The notes: generated by a model not told the origin, from the sequence alone. A DNA stretch of 44,572 nt from Bradyrhizobium oropedii (GCF_020889685.1 NZ_JACMYO010000059.1:1-44572); one strand, 5' to 3'; numbered from the stretch's first letter, positions 16,277 to 25,007 are shown. Made by a program: numbers and translations.

Positions 16277-16855
16277 CTATTTCGGCTGCCGCCCGAGCAT
16301 GTAGAACTCGGCGTTCGGCCGCATGCCGGTGACGTTCGCGAGCCGGTTCGAGAGCGCGAAGAACGCCGCGACGGCAGCGATGTCCCAGACGTCGTCGTCG
16401 CTGAAGCCATGGACGGCGAGCGCGGCGAAGTCCGCCTCAGCGACCTCCTCGGCCGCGCGGCTGACCTTCATGGCGAAGTCGAGCATCGCGCGCTGCCGCG
16501 GCGTGATGTCGGCCTTGCGATAATTGACCGCGATCTGGTCGGCGATCTCCGGATTCTTGGCGCGGATGCGCAGGATCGCGCCGTGGGCGATCACGCAATA
16601 CTGGCACTGGTTGGCGGCGCTGGTCGCCACCACGATCATCTCGCGCTCGGCCTTGGAGAGGCCGGAGTCCTTCTCCATCAGCGCGTCGTGATAGGCAAAG
16701 AAGGCGCGAAATTCATCGGGGCGATAGGCCAGCGTGAGGAATACGTTCGGCACGAAGCCGGACTTCTCCTGCACCGCGAGGATGCGGGTGCGGATATCCT
16801 CGGGGAGCCTATCGAGAGCGGGCGTCGGGAAGCGCTTTGCGGTCGGCTGCGTCAT
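16277..16855 (-). CDS. AhpD-like peroxidase-related protein (carboxymuconolactone decarboxylase family)
   Basis: A 192-residue all-helical protein of the CMD/AhpD superfamily. The redox pair is in ANQCQYCVIAHGAIL (CxxC followed by His three residues on), the peroxidase-type active site. The N-terminal block (PALDRLPEDIRTRILAVQEKSGFVPNVFLTLAYRPDEF) fits the subgroup annotated as uncharacterised peroxidase-related enzymes. Such proteins are thought to reduce peroxides with a thiol partner. It is 22 bp before the MgtC-like gene on the same strand and probably cotranscribed with it. Confidence 0.9.
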   Translation of the reverse strand: MTQPTAKRFPTPALDRLPEDIRTRILAVQEKSGFVPNVFLTLAYRPDEFRAFFAYHDALMEKDSGLSKAEREMIVVATSAANQCQYCVIAHGAILRIRAKNPEIADQIAVNYRKADITPRQRAMLDFAMKVSRAAEEVAEADFAALAVHGFSDDDVWDIAAVAAFFALSNRLANVTGMRPNAEFYMLGRQPK

Positions 16856-16953
16856 GAGATGGTTCCGGCATGCCGCATCGATGCGGCGTCACGCGAAACC
16901 ATAGTCGATGACGCCTTGGGCGCAAGGCGGATCGGCGCCTTGGCGGAATGATG

Positions 16954-18702
16954 CTAGCGCAGCGGCTTCTTCAGAAGCGAGAAGCGGTCCGGATCGAGGC
17001 CAAGCGACGGCTGCAGCATCGGGGCTTCGGCGGGCGCCATGGTGCGCGGCGGCGCCGGAGGGTTGAAATTGGCGTCACCGCTCGGGCTGTCGCGATGCGA
17101 GGTGGCGCCGCGCCAGCGCTCCAGCACGGCGCTGACGAAATGCATGTCATGGCCGGCGGTGACCGACGGCACCGTTGCGATGGTGGCCTCGCCGCGCGGC
17201 AGCTGGTGCGGCGGCACCTCCTTGAAGCGCAGCCGCGTCGGCAGCGCCACGCCTTCGCCGAATGCCAGCACTTCGCGGGTGCCGAGCGAGGGCACGAACG
17301 ACAGCAAATTGGCGGCGGCATCCGACACCGCGGAGCGCAGCAGCGCCTGGTCGCGGTCGTTGGCAAGGCGCATCGTGAACAGCGTGTTGCATTGGGAGAT
17401 GATGGTGGCGTCGAGCTCGGCCGGACGCTGGGTGATCAGGCCGAGATAGACGCCATATTTGCGGCCTTCCTTGGCGATGCGCGACACCGCCTTGCGGGTC
17501 GGTCCAAAGCCGATATTGCGGTCGGCGGAGGCGTAACGATGCGCCTCCTCGCAGACGAACAGCATCGGCGAGACGCCGTCGCTCCACAGCCCGAAATCGA
17601 ACGCCATGCGGCACAAGACCGACACCACGGAATCGACGACTTCGACGGGGAAGCCGGCGAGCTGCATGATGGTCATCGGCTTGCCGTTGGCGGGGAGGCG
17701 GAACAGATGGCTGATCACCTCGGCCATGGTATCGCCGCCGACATTGGCATTGTCGAACATGAAGGCGTAGCGCGGATCGTTGCGCACCGCGTCGATGCGC
17801 GAGATCAGCTTGTGATAGATGATGCGCGAGGAGCGGTTCTCGAGCTTGCCCATGCGCTCGTCGATCAGCGAGATCAGGTCGACGAGGCGATAGGGCACCG
17901 GCGTATCGACGGTGTAGCCGACCTGCTTGGGATCGACGCGCTTCAGCCCGAGGCCGACCCGGTCGGAGTTCTGGTACTGGGTGTAGATGCCCTTCGCCAT
18001 CGGGATCACTTCGGCGAGGATGTCGAGCTCTTCGGGCACGCCGGGCCGGCCGCCGAACAGCACGTCGACGACCTCTTCGAAGTTGAACAGCCAGAACGGC
18101 AGCTTCAGGTTTCGCGGGTTGAGCACCTGCGCGCGCTCGCCGAAGCAGCGGCCGTATTCGTTGTGCACGTCGAGCAGGAAGATGCGCAGGTTCGGCCGCG
18201 ACTTCAGGATCTCGTTGAGCAGCAGCGACACGCCGGTGGATTTGCCGACGCCGGTCGAGCCGAGCACCGCGAAATGCTTGGAGAGCATTTCCTCGACGTC
18301 GACATAGGCGATGACAGAGCGATCCTGCTGCAGCGTGCCGACATTGATCTGGTCCGAACCGCTCGGCGCATAGACCGTGCGCAGCTCCTGGTTCGTGATC
18401 AGATCGGTGCTGTCGCCGATGGTCGGATAATGGGTGACACCGCGCTGGAATTTCGGCCGGTCGCCGCCCAGGATTTCACCGAGCAGGTCGACCGAGGCGG
18501 TCGCCATATACTCGTCGGACGGCGGCAGGTGCTCGCAGGTGACCTCGGTGATCATGGCGACGATGACCGAACTCGCGCAGCGGATGCTGACGAACCGGCC
18601 CACGGTTGCCCGCATTTCTGAAAACTGCATCTGGCCGCCCGCCAGCAGCCCAATCCGGGCCTGCGAGCCGCGCACAGAGATCACACGTCCGAAGGATGTC
18701 AC
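16954..18702 (-). CDS. HerA-type ATPase (DUF87)
   Basis: A protein of 582 residues from GTG 18700-18702; a TTG at 18724-18726 in the same frame would add 8. The N-terminal HAS-barrel-like part (FGRVISVRGSQARIGLLAGG) precedes a P-loop GSTGVGKST (about 148-156), a Walker B strand ending LFVCEEAHRY (about 385), and an arginine-finger region with LGLITQRPAELDATIISQCNTLF. This is the HerA hexameric DNA translocase type. In archaea HerA works with NurA nuclease in end resection; no NurA gene is adjacent. Bacterial lone HerA proteins may serve repair or DNA motor roles. The C-terminal 50 residues are proline-rich and low-complexity. It is divergent from the GGDEF-EAL gene across a 397-bp gap. Confidence 0.88.
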   Translation of the reverse strand: MTSFGRVISVRGSQARIGLLAGGQMQFSEMRATVGRFVSIRCASSVIVAMITEVTCEHLPPSDEYMATASVDLLGEILGGDRPKFQRGVTHYPTIGDSTDLITNQELRTVYAPSGSDQINVGTLQQDRSVIAYVDVEEMLSKHFAVLGSTGVGKSTGVSLLLNEILKSRPNLRIFLLDVHNEYGRCFGERAQVLNPRNLKLPFWLFNFEEVVDVLFGGRPGVPEELDILAEVIPMAKGIYTQYQNSDRVGLGLKRVDPKQVGYTVDTPVPYRLVDLISLIDERMGKLENRSSRIIYHKLISRIDAVRNDPRYAFMFDNANVGGDTMAEVISHLFRLPANGKPMTIMQLAGFPVEVVDSVVSVLCRMAFDFGLWSDGVSPMLFVCEEAHRYASADRNIGFGPTRKAVSRIAKEGRKYGVYLGLITQRPAELDATIISQCNTLFTMRLANDRDQALLRSAVSDAAANLLSFVPSLGTREVLAFGEGVALPTRLRFKEVPPHQLPRGEATIATVPSVTAGHDMHFVSAVLERWRGATSHRDSPSGDANFNPPAPPRTMAPAEAPMLQPSLGLDPDRFSLLKKPLR

Positions 18703-19020
18703 AGTTCTCGCCTGGCTCGTTCTCAAAATCTAAATGTTCGGACCAATATGCCCGCCCGGGATTGGAAAAACCGTTAAGTCGCCGGGGTTTCGCATCGGCT
18801 AAATCTACACCTTCCCGGTGACGATTTGTTTCTATCGTACCGCGAGATTGTGCGCCGTTAGGCGCATCGGCGGCGAAATCGTCGCTTTCTGACACAGCCG
18901 CGACTGTTTCGCGGTTTTTCCGTTAATGCGGGATTCACCATCTCGGAGGAGTGCATCGATGGCTCCGTAGGTTTACGGGGTTCTCGATGCGATTTGTCGT
19001 CTGCGATCTCCAGGTATCGT

Positions 19021-19035
19021 GTAACCGATTGCTAA
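19021..19035 (+). promoter_or_regulatory. CtrA-like box before the GGDEF-EAL gene
   Basis: The sequence GTAA-CCGATTG-CTAA matches the spacing of the CtrA consensus TTAA-N7-TTAA with one mismatch in each half. It lies 65 bp before GTG 19100 within the 397-bp gap 18703-19099, which has several TTAA-containing AT-richer patches but no gene I can support. CtrA control of a c-di-GMP enzyme would be plausible in an alphaproteobacterium. Two mismatches make this only a candidate. Confidence 0.25.
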
Positions 19036-19099
19036 CTGCGAGTTGTAACGACCTTTCCATTTGTGCTGCGTAACGATGCCGCGCTCGGGAGAGATCAGC

Positions 19100-20992
19100 G
19101 TGCGCATCGAACACCGCAATTCATCGTCAGGAAATGCCGACGCCGGCTCGACCAAGGGCCTGGCATTCTGTGCCGGTCTGCTGGTCGGCAGCCTGCTCGG
19201 AACCGTGACTGCACAGTGGAGCGAGCGCGAAGGCCTGCTGATGGCGGCATTTGCGATCATGGCCACGATCGTCTTCCTGTTGCTGAAGCGGCATGAAGTC
19301 TCCGACGCGCGGCTCGCCACCGAGCGGCGCAATCTCATCACGGCCGTGAACAACATTCCGCAAGGGCTCGTGCTCTACGATGCGTCGGCGCGCATCATCA
19401 TCTGCAACCGTCCCTATATCGGGATGTTCGGGCTTTCGCCCGACGTGGCGAAGCCTGGCTGCACCATGCAGCGGCTGATCGCGCACCGACAGGAGACCGG
19501 CTCGTTCGATGGCGACGTCGACGAGTTCTGCGACGCCATCATCCACAATGTGAAGCTCGGCAAGGCGACGCGCCAGCTGACCCAGGCGCCGGGCGGGCGC
19601 GCGATCGAGATCGTCAACACGCCGCTGCCGGACGGCGGATGGGTGGCGACGATCGAGGATATCACCGAGCGCACGCGCTCCGAGAACAAGATCGCCCACA
19701 TGGCGCATTATGATGCGCTGACCGATTTGCCCAACCGTGTGCTGTTCCGCCAGCGCCTCGAGCAGGCGTTGAGGGCGATCGAGCCCGACGAGCAGCTCGC
19801 GGTCATGTATATCGACGTCGACGAGTTCAAGAGCGTCAACGATGCGCTCGGCCATCAGATCGGCGACGAACTGCTCAGGGCAATTGCCGATCGCCTGCGC
19901 TCCTGCCTCGGGGAGAGCGATGTCGCGGCGCGGCTCGGCGGTGACGAGTTCGCGGTAATCCAGACCGCGGTCCGCGACCAGACCCAGACCATGCAGCTGC
20001 TGGCCGCGATTTATCAGGCGATCCGCCAGCCGATCGAGTGCAGCGGGCATTTGATCACCACCGACGCCAGCATCGGCATTGCAGTCGCGCCCGCCGACGG
20101 CCTCGAACTCGATCAATTGCTGCGCAACGCCGACCTCGCGCTCTATGGCGCCAAGAGCGACGGCCGCCGCACCTACCGCTTCTTCGAGGCCGGCATGGAC
20201 GCGCGTGCCAAGGCGCGGCGCAGCCTGGAGCTGGAACTGCGCCAGGCCATCGTCGACGGCAGCTTCGAGCTGCATTATCAGCCGCTGCTTCATCTCGAGA
20301 ACAGCCGGGTCAGCTGCTGCGAGGCGCTGCTGCGCTGGCGTCATCCCGAACGCGGCACCATCTCGCCCGCGGATTTCATTCCGGTCGCCGAGGATACCGG
20401 CCTGATCAACGATCTCGGGCACTGGGTGCTCAACACCGCGTGCCGGGAAGCCGTGAACTGGCCGGACCATATCCATGTCGCGGTCAACGTGTCTCCGATC
20501 CAGTTCAAGAGCGAGACGCTGGCGCTGAACGTCGCCGCTGCGCTCGCGGCGTCAGGGCTCGCGCCTTCGCGGCTCGAGCTTGAGATCACCGAGGCGGTGC
20601 TGATCCGCGACGACGAGGCCGCGCTCGATATGCTGCATCAGCTGCGCGAGCTCGGCGTCCGCATCGCGCTCGACGATTTCGGGACCGGCTATTCGTCGCT
20701 GAGCTACCTGCAGCGCTTCCCGTTCGACAAGATCAAGATCGACCGCGCCTTCATCAAGGATCTCGCCGGTACCGGCGCATCGTCCACGATCGTCCAGGCC
20801 GTCGTGAACATTGCCGCCGCGAGCGACATGACGACGACCGCCGAAGGCGTCGAGACCGAGCAGCAGCGCAATTTGCTTCGCGTCCTCGGCTGCACCGAGA
20901 TGCAGGGCTATCTGTTCAGCCGGCCGGTGCCGGATGTCGAGATCCGCAAGCTGTTGTCGTCGCATCGCGAGAAGGTCGTCTCGGTCGCCTGA
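19100..20992 (+). CDS. Membrane GGDEF-EAL c-di-GMP enzyme with PAS domain
   Basis: A 630-residue bifunctional-type c-di-GMP protein. GTG 19100 is chosen because GGGAGAG at 19087-19093 precedes it by 6 nt; ATG 19076 in frame has no such site. Two membrane helices (about 20-38 and 45-63) are followed by a PAS-like sensor (about 75-190), a GGDEF domain with intact RLGGDEF (G280-F284) and an EAL domain with EALLRWRHP (E408), DDFGTGYSSL and AEGVETEQQ. Both active sites look complete. The product-inhibition I-site is degenerate (GESD instead of RxxD at 271-274). It would switch motility and surface attachment from the inner membrane. The gene stands alone. Confidence 0.92.
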   Translation: MRIEHRNSSSGNADAGSTKGLAFCAGLLVGSLLGTVTAQWSEREGLLMAAFAIMATIVFLLLKRHEVSDARLATERRNLITAVNNIPQGLVLYDASARIIICNRPYIGMFGLSPDVAKPGCTMQRLIAHRQETGSFDGDVDEFCDAIIHNVKLGKATRQLTQAPGGRAIEIVNTPLPDGGWVATIEDITERTRSENKIAHMAHYDALTDLPNRVLFRQRLEQALRAIEPDEQLAVMYIDVDEFKSVNDALGHQIGDELLRAIADRLRSCLGESDVAARLGGDEFAVIQTAVRDQTQTMQLLAAIYQAIRQPIECSGHLITTDASIGIAVAPADGLELDQLLRNADLALYGAKSDGRRTYRFFEAGMDARAKARRSLELELRQAIVDGSFELHYQPLLHLENSRVSCCEALLRWRHPERGTISPADFIPVAEDTGLINDLGHWVLNTACREAVNWPDHIHVAVNVSPIQFKSETLALNVAAALAASGLAPSRLELEITEAVLIRDDEAALDMLHQLRELGVRIALDDFGTGYSSLSYLQRFPFDKIKIDRAFIKDLAGTGASSTIVQAVVNIAAASDMTTTAEGVETEQQRNLLRVLGCTEMQGYLFSRPVPDVEIRKLLSSHREKVVSVA

Positions 20993-21087
20993 CCGCCGGC
21001 CTCGACCGCATTCACTCTGTGATTCCCGGCACGGACTGCCGCGGCCGCGCCGGCCATCTTGTTGATCCGCAACAAGAGGGCTCGGCC

Positions 21088-21273
21088 ATGTATCATCTCG
21101 TGAATGCGCTGCTCGTTCTGGCGATCGCGTTCTTCTTCTTCCTGCCGATGACCGATCGCCGCACCGCGCGGATGAAGCTGTGCATGGTGTGTGCGCTCGC
21201 CGTCGCGCTGACGGTGTCGGCGACCGCGTCCCGGCCGCACCGATCGGCGCCGGTGATGGCGTCGAAGGGCTGA
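21088..21273 (+). CDS. Small two-helix membrane protein, unknown
   Basis: A 61-residue protein from ATG 21088 with AAGAGGG at 21072-21078 upstream. Two hydrophobic segments are clear (LVNALLVLAIAFFFFLP and MKLCMVCALAVALTVSA), separated by a basic loop (TDRRTARMK). No family is recognised. It stands 95 bp after the GGDEF-EAL gene on the same strand. The ribosome site and hydrophobic pattern support a real gene, but shortness keeps certainty moderate. Confidence 0.55.
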   Translation: MYHLVNALLVLAIAFFFFLPMTDRRTARMKLCMVCALAVALTVSATASRPHRSAPVMASKG

Positions 21274-21328
21274 CTGCCGATGCTGCCGCGGTCGCCGGCG
21301 CCACTAATTTGTTGACTGGACCTAATCC

Positions 21329-21346
21329 TTTGTACACTGGTACAAA
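21329..21346. promoter_or_regulatory. Perfect 18-bp operator-like inverted repeat before the dioxygenase gene
   Basis: TTTGTAC and GTACAAA flank ACTG as perfect 7-bp arms, in an AT-richer promoter stretch 72 bp before the dioxygenase ATG. A TTGACT at 21312-21317 just upstream is a plausible -35 element, which would place the repeat at or near the -10 region. The geometry fits a dimeric repressor of the TetR, GntR or MarR type. No regulator gene is adjacent. Confidence 0.6.
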
Positions 21347-21417
21347 TCGACGCGCCGCCGCTCGCCGCCCGATTGGAACGACGTCGATCCGGCGCCGTCG
21401 CCGAAGGAGACCGCCCC

Positions 21418-22373
21418 ATGCAGCCGGAACCGATCTTCGATCTCGCTCATCTCGGGCACATGGAGCTGCTGACGCCGAAGCCGGACGAGAGTCTGAAATT
21501 CTTCGTCGACGTCATGGGAATGACCGTCAGCGGCCGAAAGGGCGGCTCGGTCTATCTGCGCGGCTGGGACGACTACGAACGCTATTCGCTGAAGCTGACC
21601 GCATCGAACACCTCAGGGATGGAGCACATGGCGCTGCGGGCGCGCAGCCCGCAGGCGCTCGAACGCCGCGTCGCCGCGCTGAAGGGCTCGGGCTTCGACA
21701 TCGGCTGGGTCGATGATGACATGGGGCAGGGACCGGCATTCCGCTGCCGCGATCCCGACGGCCACGTCATCGAACTCTATTACGAGACCGAATGGTACGA
21801 GGCGCCGGCCGAACTGAAGCCCGCGTTGAAGAACCAGGCGCAGCGCTTTCCGGCGCGCGGCGTCAACGTCCGCAGGCTCGATCATCTCAACTGCCTCGCG
21901 GTCGATATCAGGGCCAACCGCCTGTTTTTCGAAACTACCTGGGATGCCGCACCACCGAGCAGATCGTGCTCAACGACGGCACTGAAGCGGCGATGTGGAT
22001 GACGATGTCGAACAAGAGCTACGACTTCGCCTACACGCGCGACTACTACGGCAAGCGTGGCCGATTTCATCATGTGACCTACGCGCTCGACAGCCGCGAG
22101 GAGATCTTGCGGGCCGCGGATATTTTCCTCGAGCACGGCGTCCATATCGAGACCGGGCCGCACAAGCACGCGATCCAGCAGACCTTCTTCCTCTACGTCT
22201 ATGAACCCGGCGGCAACCGCGTCGAGGTCGCCAATGCAGGCGCCCGCCTGATCCTCGCGCCGGACTGGAAGCCGATCGTGTGGACCGAGGAGGAGCGCAA
22301 GAAGGGACAGGCCTGGGGATTGAAGACGATCGAGTCGTTCCACACCCACGGCACGCCGCCAGTGACCGGTTAG
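21418..22373 (+). pseudogene. Extradiol dioxygenase (catechol 2,3-dioxygenase-like, VOC fold), frameshifted
   Basis: ATG 21418 with GAAGGAGA at 21402-21409 opens a two-domain vicinal-oxygen-chelate protein. The first frame runs through the N-terminal domain (HLGHMELLTPKPDESLKFF) and DHLNCLAVDIRANR, then breaks near 21925-21931 and ends at 22002. The remainder continues in the next frame (NYLGCRTTEQIVLNDGTEAAMW to TPPVTG, stop 22373). Adding one base at the T5C run 21925-21930 restores 318 codons, a normal length. The iron ligands would be His in LDHLN, His in FHHVTYAL and Glu in GGNRVEVA. The family cleaves catechols next to the hydroxyls. It is a true frameshift or a sequencing error at a homopolymer; the intact promoter, ribosome site and reading frames on both sides favour a recent event or an error. 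Confidence 0.88.
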
Positions 22374-22522
22374 GCTTCGGCCGCAGCGCGCAAGGTCGCG
22401 CGCGTCGATACGCCGCCGCGAACACCCGCGGTCGATGACGACAACATGGGTGCACGGTCGATATGATCCGGTTCGAGCGGCCGACGCCGTGCGCGATACA
22501 CGAACCGATGGAAACAAGCACA

Positions 22523-23014
22523 ATGGCTGGCAAGACGCCCAAGACGTCGGCGAAAAGCGCGAAGAAGGGTGCCAAAAAGAGCGTGAAGAGCGCCGCGAAG
22601 CGCGATACTGCAAAGCCGCGCCTGCTCTCGGGCGGCAATCCGCAGATCGCGAAGGGGTATGGTGACGCACCCGTGCAAGCCTATATCGCGGCGATGCCGG
22701 GGTGGAAGCGCGATATCGGACGCAAGCTGGACGCCCTCATCGTGCGCACCATCCCCGGCGTGCACAAGGCGGTGAAGTGGAATTCGCCACTCTACGGCAT
22801 GGAAGGGCAAGGCTGGTTCCTCGGTATCCATGTCTTCGCGCGCTACGTCAAAGTAGCGTTCTTTCGCGGCGCGTCGCTGCATCCGGTGCCGCCGGGCGAG
22901 TCCAAGCAGCAGCATACGCGTTATCTCGACATTCACGAGAACGACGAGCTCGATGAAGCCCAGTTCGCCGCCTGGGTGAAGCAGGCCAGCCAAATGCCCG
23001 GCGAACAGATGTGA
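22523..23014 (+). CDS. DUF1801 family protein
   Basis: A 163-residue cytosolic protein. The N-terminal 35 residues are lysine/alanine rich (KTSAKSAKKGAKKSVKSAAK), similar to histone-like tails. The rest matches DUF1801: VQAYIAAMPGWKRDIGRKLDALI, PGVHKAVKWNSPLYG, GWFLGIHVFARYVKVAFFRG. The fold is YdhG-like; function in the cell is unknown. ATG 22523 is favoured; ATG 22508 in the same frame is also possible. It stands alone between the dioxygenase and soxC. The basic tail suggests nucleic acid or acidic-surface binding, but that is inference. Confidence 0.85.
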   Translation: MAGKTPKTSAKSAKKGAKKSVKSAAKRDTAKPRLLSGGNPQIAKGYGDAPVQAYIAAMPGWKRDIGRKLDALIVRTIPGVHKAVKWNSPLYGMEGQGWFLGIHVFARYVKVAFFRGASLHPVPPGESKQQHTRYLDIHENDELDEAQFAAWVKQASQMPGEQM

Positions 23015-23079
23015 CCGCCACGAGGCGTCGTCGATGCAGCTCTGCGCGCGGGACCATTGCCTCGCCTCGGGCGTTTGGT

Positions 23080-23099
23080 GTTAGGCTGCATCGCCTAAC
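23080..23099. promoter_or_regulatory. Inverted repeat just before soxC
   Basis: GTTAGGC and GCCTAAC are perfect 7-bp arms around TGCATC, ending 18 bp before the soxC start and 5 bp before its AGAGGAAAA ribosome site. Its position overlaps where the transcript leader begins, so it could be a repressor operator or a hairpin that affects translation. No regulator gene is adjacent. Confidence 0.5.
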
Positions 23100-23116
23100 G
23101 TCAGAGGAAAACGTCG

Positions 23117-24394
23117 ATGAGCGAACACACGACGGACAAGCGCGTGCGAGAGGCGTCTCGCAGGCGTTTCCTTCAGGCGGGTGCAGCACTGGCCGGTGGC
23201 TCCGCGATCGCGGGAGTTTCCGGTTCTACCGCGCTTGCCGAACAAGGGAATAATCTTCCGCCCAGCGTACCGGAATGGATGAAAACGCCGGGCGACCCAA
23301 TGGGAAGCCAGCCCTACGGCGCGCCCTCGGTCCACGAGAAAGGCGTCATCAAGAACATCTCGAAGACGCTGCCGCAATATATCTCCGCTTCGGGCCGTAC
23401 GCCGTTGCAGGAGCTCGACGGCATCATCACGCCGAACGGCCTGTTCTACGAACGCCACCATGGCGGCGTGCCGACCATCGATCCGGCCGAGCACCGGCTG
23501 ATGTTGCATGGCATGGTCGATCGCCCGCTCGTGTTCACGATGGAGGACATCCGCCGCTTTCCGTCGCAGTCGCGGATTCACTTCCTCGAGTGCTCCGGCA
23601 ATCCGGTCTACACCAAGCCCTACGGCAAGACGGCCTCCGACCTCGTCGGCCTCCTGAGCTGCGCGGAGTGGACCGGCGTGCCGCTCAAGACGGTGCTGGA
23701 CGAAGCCGGCCTGCAGGCCGGCGCCAAATGGATCGTTGCCGAGGGCGCCGATGCGGCCGCGCTGACGCGCTCGATCCCGATCGAGAAATGCCTCGACGAC
23801 GCCATGCTGGTCTACAGCCAGAACGGCGAGCGGCTGCGTCCGCAACAAGGCTATCCGCTGCGCCTGTTGTTGCCGGGCTTCGAGGGCAACATGAACGTGA
23901 AATGGCTGCGCCGGCTCAAGGTCGTCGCCGAGCCGGCCTATTCGCGCGAGGAGACCTCGAAATACACCGACCCGATGCCCGACGGCACGTCGCGCGAATT
24001 CACCTTCTACATGGAAGCCAAGTCGATCATCACGCGGCCGTCCGGCGGCCAGAAGCTGACCACACATGGCTTTCACGAGATCACGGGGATCGCCTGGAGT
24101 GGCCACGGCAAGATCAAGAGCGTCGAGGTCTCGCTCGACGAAGGCAAGAGCTGGCAACAGGCCGAGCTGCAGGAGCCGGTGCTGACGCGCGCGCTCACGC
24201 GCTTCCGACTGCCCTGGCACTGGGACGGCACCCCCGCAGTGATCCAGAGCCGCGCCATCGACGAGACCGGCTACATCCAGCCGACGCTGGCAGAACTGGT
24301 GGCGGTGCGTGGCCTCAACTCATTCTACCACAACAACGCAATCTGGCCCTGGCGCATTGATGCGAATGGCGAGGTGACCAATGGCCAGGCGTAA
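23117..24394 (+). CDS. soxC: Sulfite dehydrogenase, molybdenum subunit (SoxC-like)
   Basis: A 425-residue sulfite-oxidase-family protein. A twin-arginine signal (SRRRFLQAGAALAGGSAIAG, about 14-33) sends it folded to the periplasm. YERHHGGVPTIDP and the molybdenum-binding Cys159 in HFLECSGNP are SoxC hallmarks; the C-terminal dimerisation domain includes ITGIAWSGHGKIKSVEVSLDEGKSW. It oxidises sulfite or protein-bound sulfane sulfur, passing electrons to a c-type cytochrome. It overlaps the cytochrome gene by 14 bp, indicating translational coupling. The other sox genes (soxXA, soxYZ, soxB) are not in this window, so it may act as a stand-alone sulfite dehydrogenase. Confidence 0.93.
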   Translation: MSEHTTDKRVREASRRRFLQAGAALAGGSAIAGVSGSTALAEQGNNLPPSVPEWMKTPGDPMGSQPYGAPSVHEKGVIKNISKTLPQYISASGRTPLQELDGIITPNGLFYERHHGGVPTIDPAEHRLMLHGMVDRPLVFTMEDIRRFPSQSRIHFLECSGNPVYTKPYGKTASDLVGLLSCAEWTGVPLKTVLDEAGLQAGAKWIVAEGADAAALTRSIPIEKCLDDAMLVYSQNGERLRPQQGYPLRLLLPGFEGNMNVKWLRRLKVVAEPAYSREETSKYTDPMPDGTSREFTFYMEAKSIITRPSGGQKLTTHGFHEITGIAWSGHGKIKSVEVSLDEGKSWQQAELQEPVLTRALTRFRLPWHWDGTPAVIQSRAIDETGYIQPTLAELVAVRGLNSFYHNNAIWPWRIDANGEVTNGQA

Positions 24395-24926
24395 GCTCAA
24401 GGCGGCGTTTCTCGTGGGGGCGATCGCGATGCTTGCCGCTGCTGCGCAGGCCGAGGATCGCTTCGGCATCGGGCGTCCGGCAACGCCTGCGGAGATCGCG
24501 GGCTGGAACATCGATATCGGTCGCGACGGCTCCAACCTTCCGCCGGGCAGCGGCAGTGTCGAACGCGGCCGCGCCGTGTTCGCCGAGCAGTGCACGGCGT
24601 GCCATGGCGACAGCGGGCAGGGTGGCGTCGGCGATCGCCTGGTCGGCGGACAGGGTACGCTGGCGAGCCCCAAACCGATCCGCACCGTCGGCAGCTATTG
24701 GCCGTATGCCCCGACGTTGTTCGACTACATCCGCCGCGCAATGCCGCAGAATGCGCCGCAGTCGCTGAGCAATGAGGACGTCTACGCGGTGTCCGCCTAC
24801 ATCCTCAGCCTCAACGGCATCGTGCCCGCCAATGCCGTGCTCGACGCCAAGTCGCTTGCGGCGGTCAAGATGCCGAACCGCGACGGGTTCGTCTCCGACC
24901 CGCGGCCTGACGTGCATAACCGCTGA
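24381..24926 (+). CDS. Mono-haem cytochrome c, SoxD-like electron acceptor
   Basis: A 181-residue periplasmic cytochrome. Residues 1-24 form a signal peptide (AAFLVGAIAMLAAAAQA). One haem site C71-T-A-C-H75 is present, with candidate axial Met in RRAMPQNAPQSL (M121) or VKMPNRDGF (M164); both blocks are typical of SoxD. Classical SoxD is about twice as long, so this is the short version that accompanies SoxC-like enzymes, comparable in role to SorB. It receives electrons from the molybdenum subunit and passes them to the respiratory chain. It starts inside the soxC 3' end. Confidence 0.9.
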   Translation: MARRKLKAAFLVGAIAMLAAAAQAEDRFGIGRPATPAEIAGWNIDIGRDGSNLPPGSGSVERGRAVFAEQCTACHGDSGQGGVGDRLVGGQGTLASPKPIRTVGSYWPYAPTLFDYIRRAMPQNAPQSLSNEDVYAVSAYILSLNGIVPANAVLDAKSLAAVKMPNRDGFVSDPRPDVHNR

Positions 24927-24973
24927 GCGGCGGGCCGGACGTCTGTCGCGAACCGCAGTCGTCGTGCCCCACT

Positions 24974-25007
24974 GGGGCAGCCTCGCAGCATTGTGACATG
25001 CTGCCCC
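24974..25007 (+). terminator. Nested hairpins after the sulfite dehydrogenase operon
   Basis: GGGGCAGC (24974-24981) and GCTGCCCC (25000-25007) can pair, and a nested perfect stem GCAGCAT/ATGCTGC (24985-24991/24998-25004) with a 6-nt loop competes with it. It lies about 50 bp after the cytochrome stop. There is no T-run, so it would be a weak or Rho-assisted terminator, or an mRNA-stabilising structure. Confidence 0.45.

Noticed and set aside
16954..18702. HerA as part of an anti-phage defence system
   Set aside because: No SIR2, DUF4297 or NurA partner is adjacent and the neighbours are ordinary chromosomal genes, so a lone DNA motor is the simpler reading.
18476..18895. A 139-codon leftward frame opening before the HerA gene
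   Set aside because: Most of it overlaps the HerA N-terminal region in another frame and it has no domain; it does not explain the conserved HerA start.
22374..22522. Possible short gene between the dioxygenase and DUF1801 genes
   Set aside because: The only frames are short, lack a ribosome site and overlap the DUF1801 start; no support.
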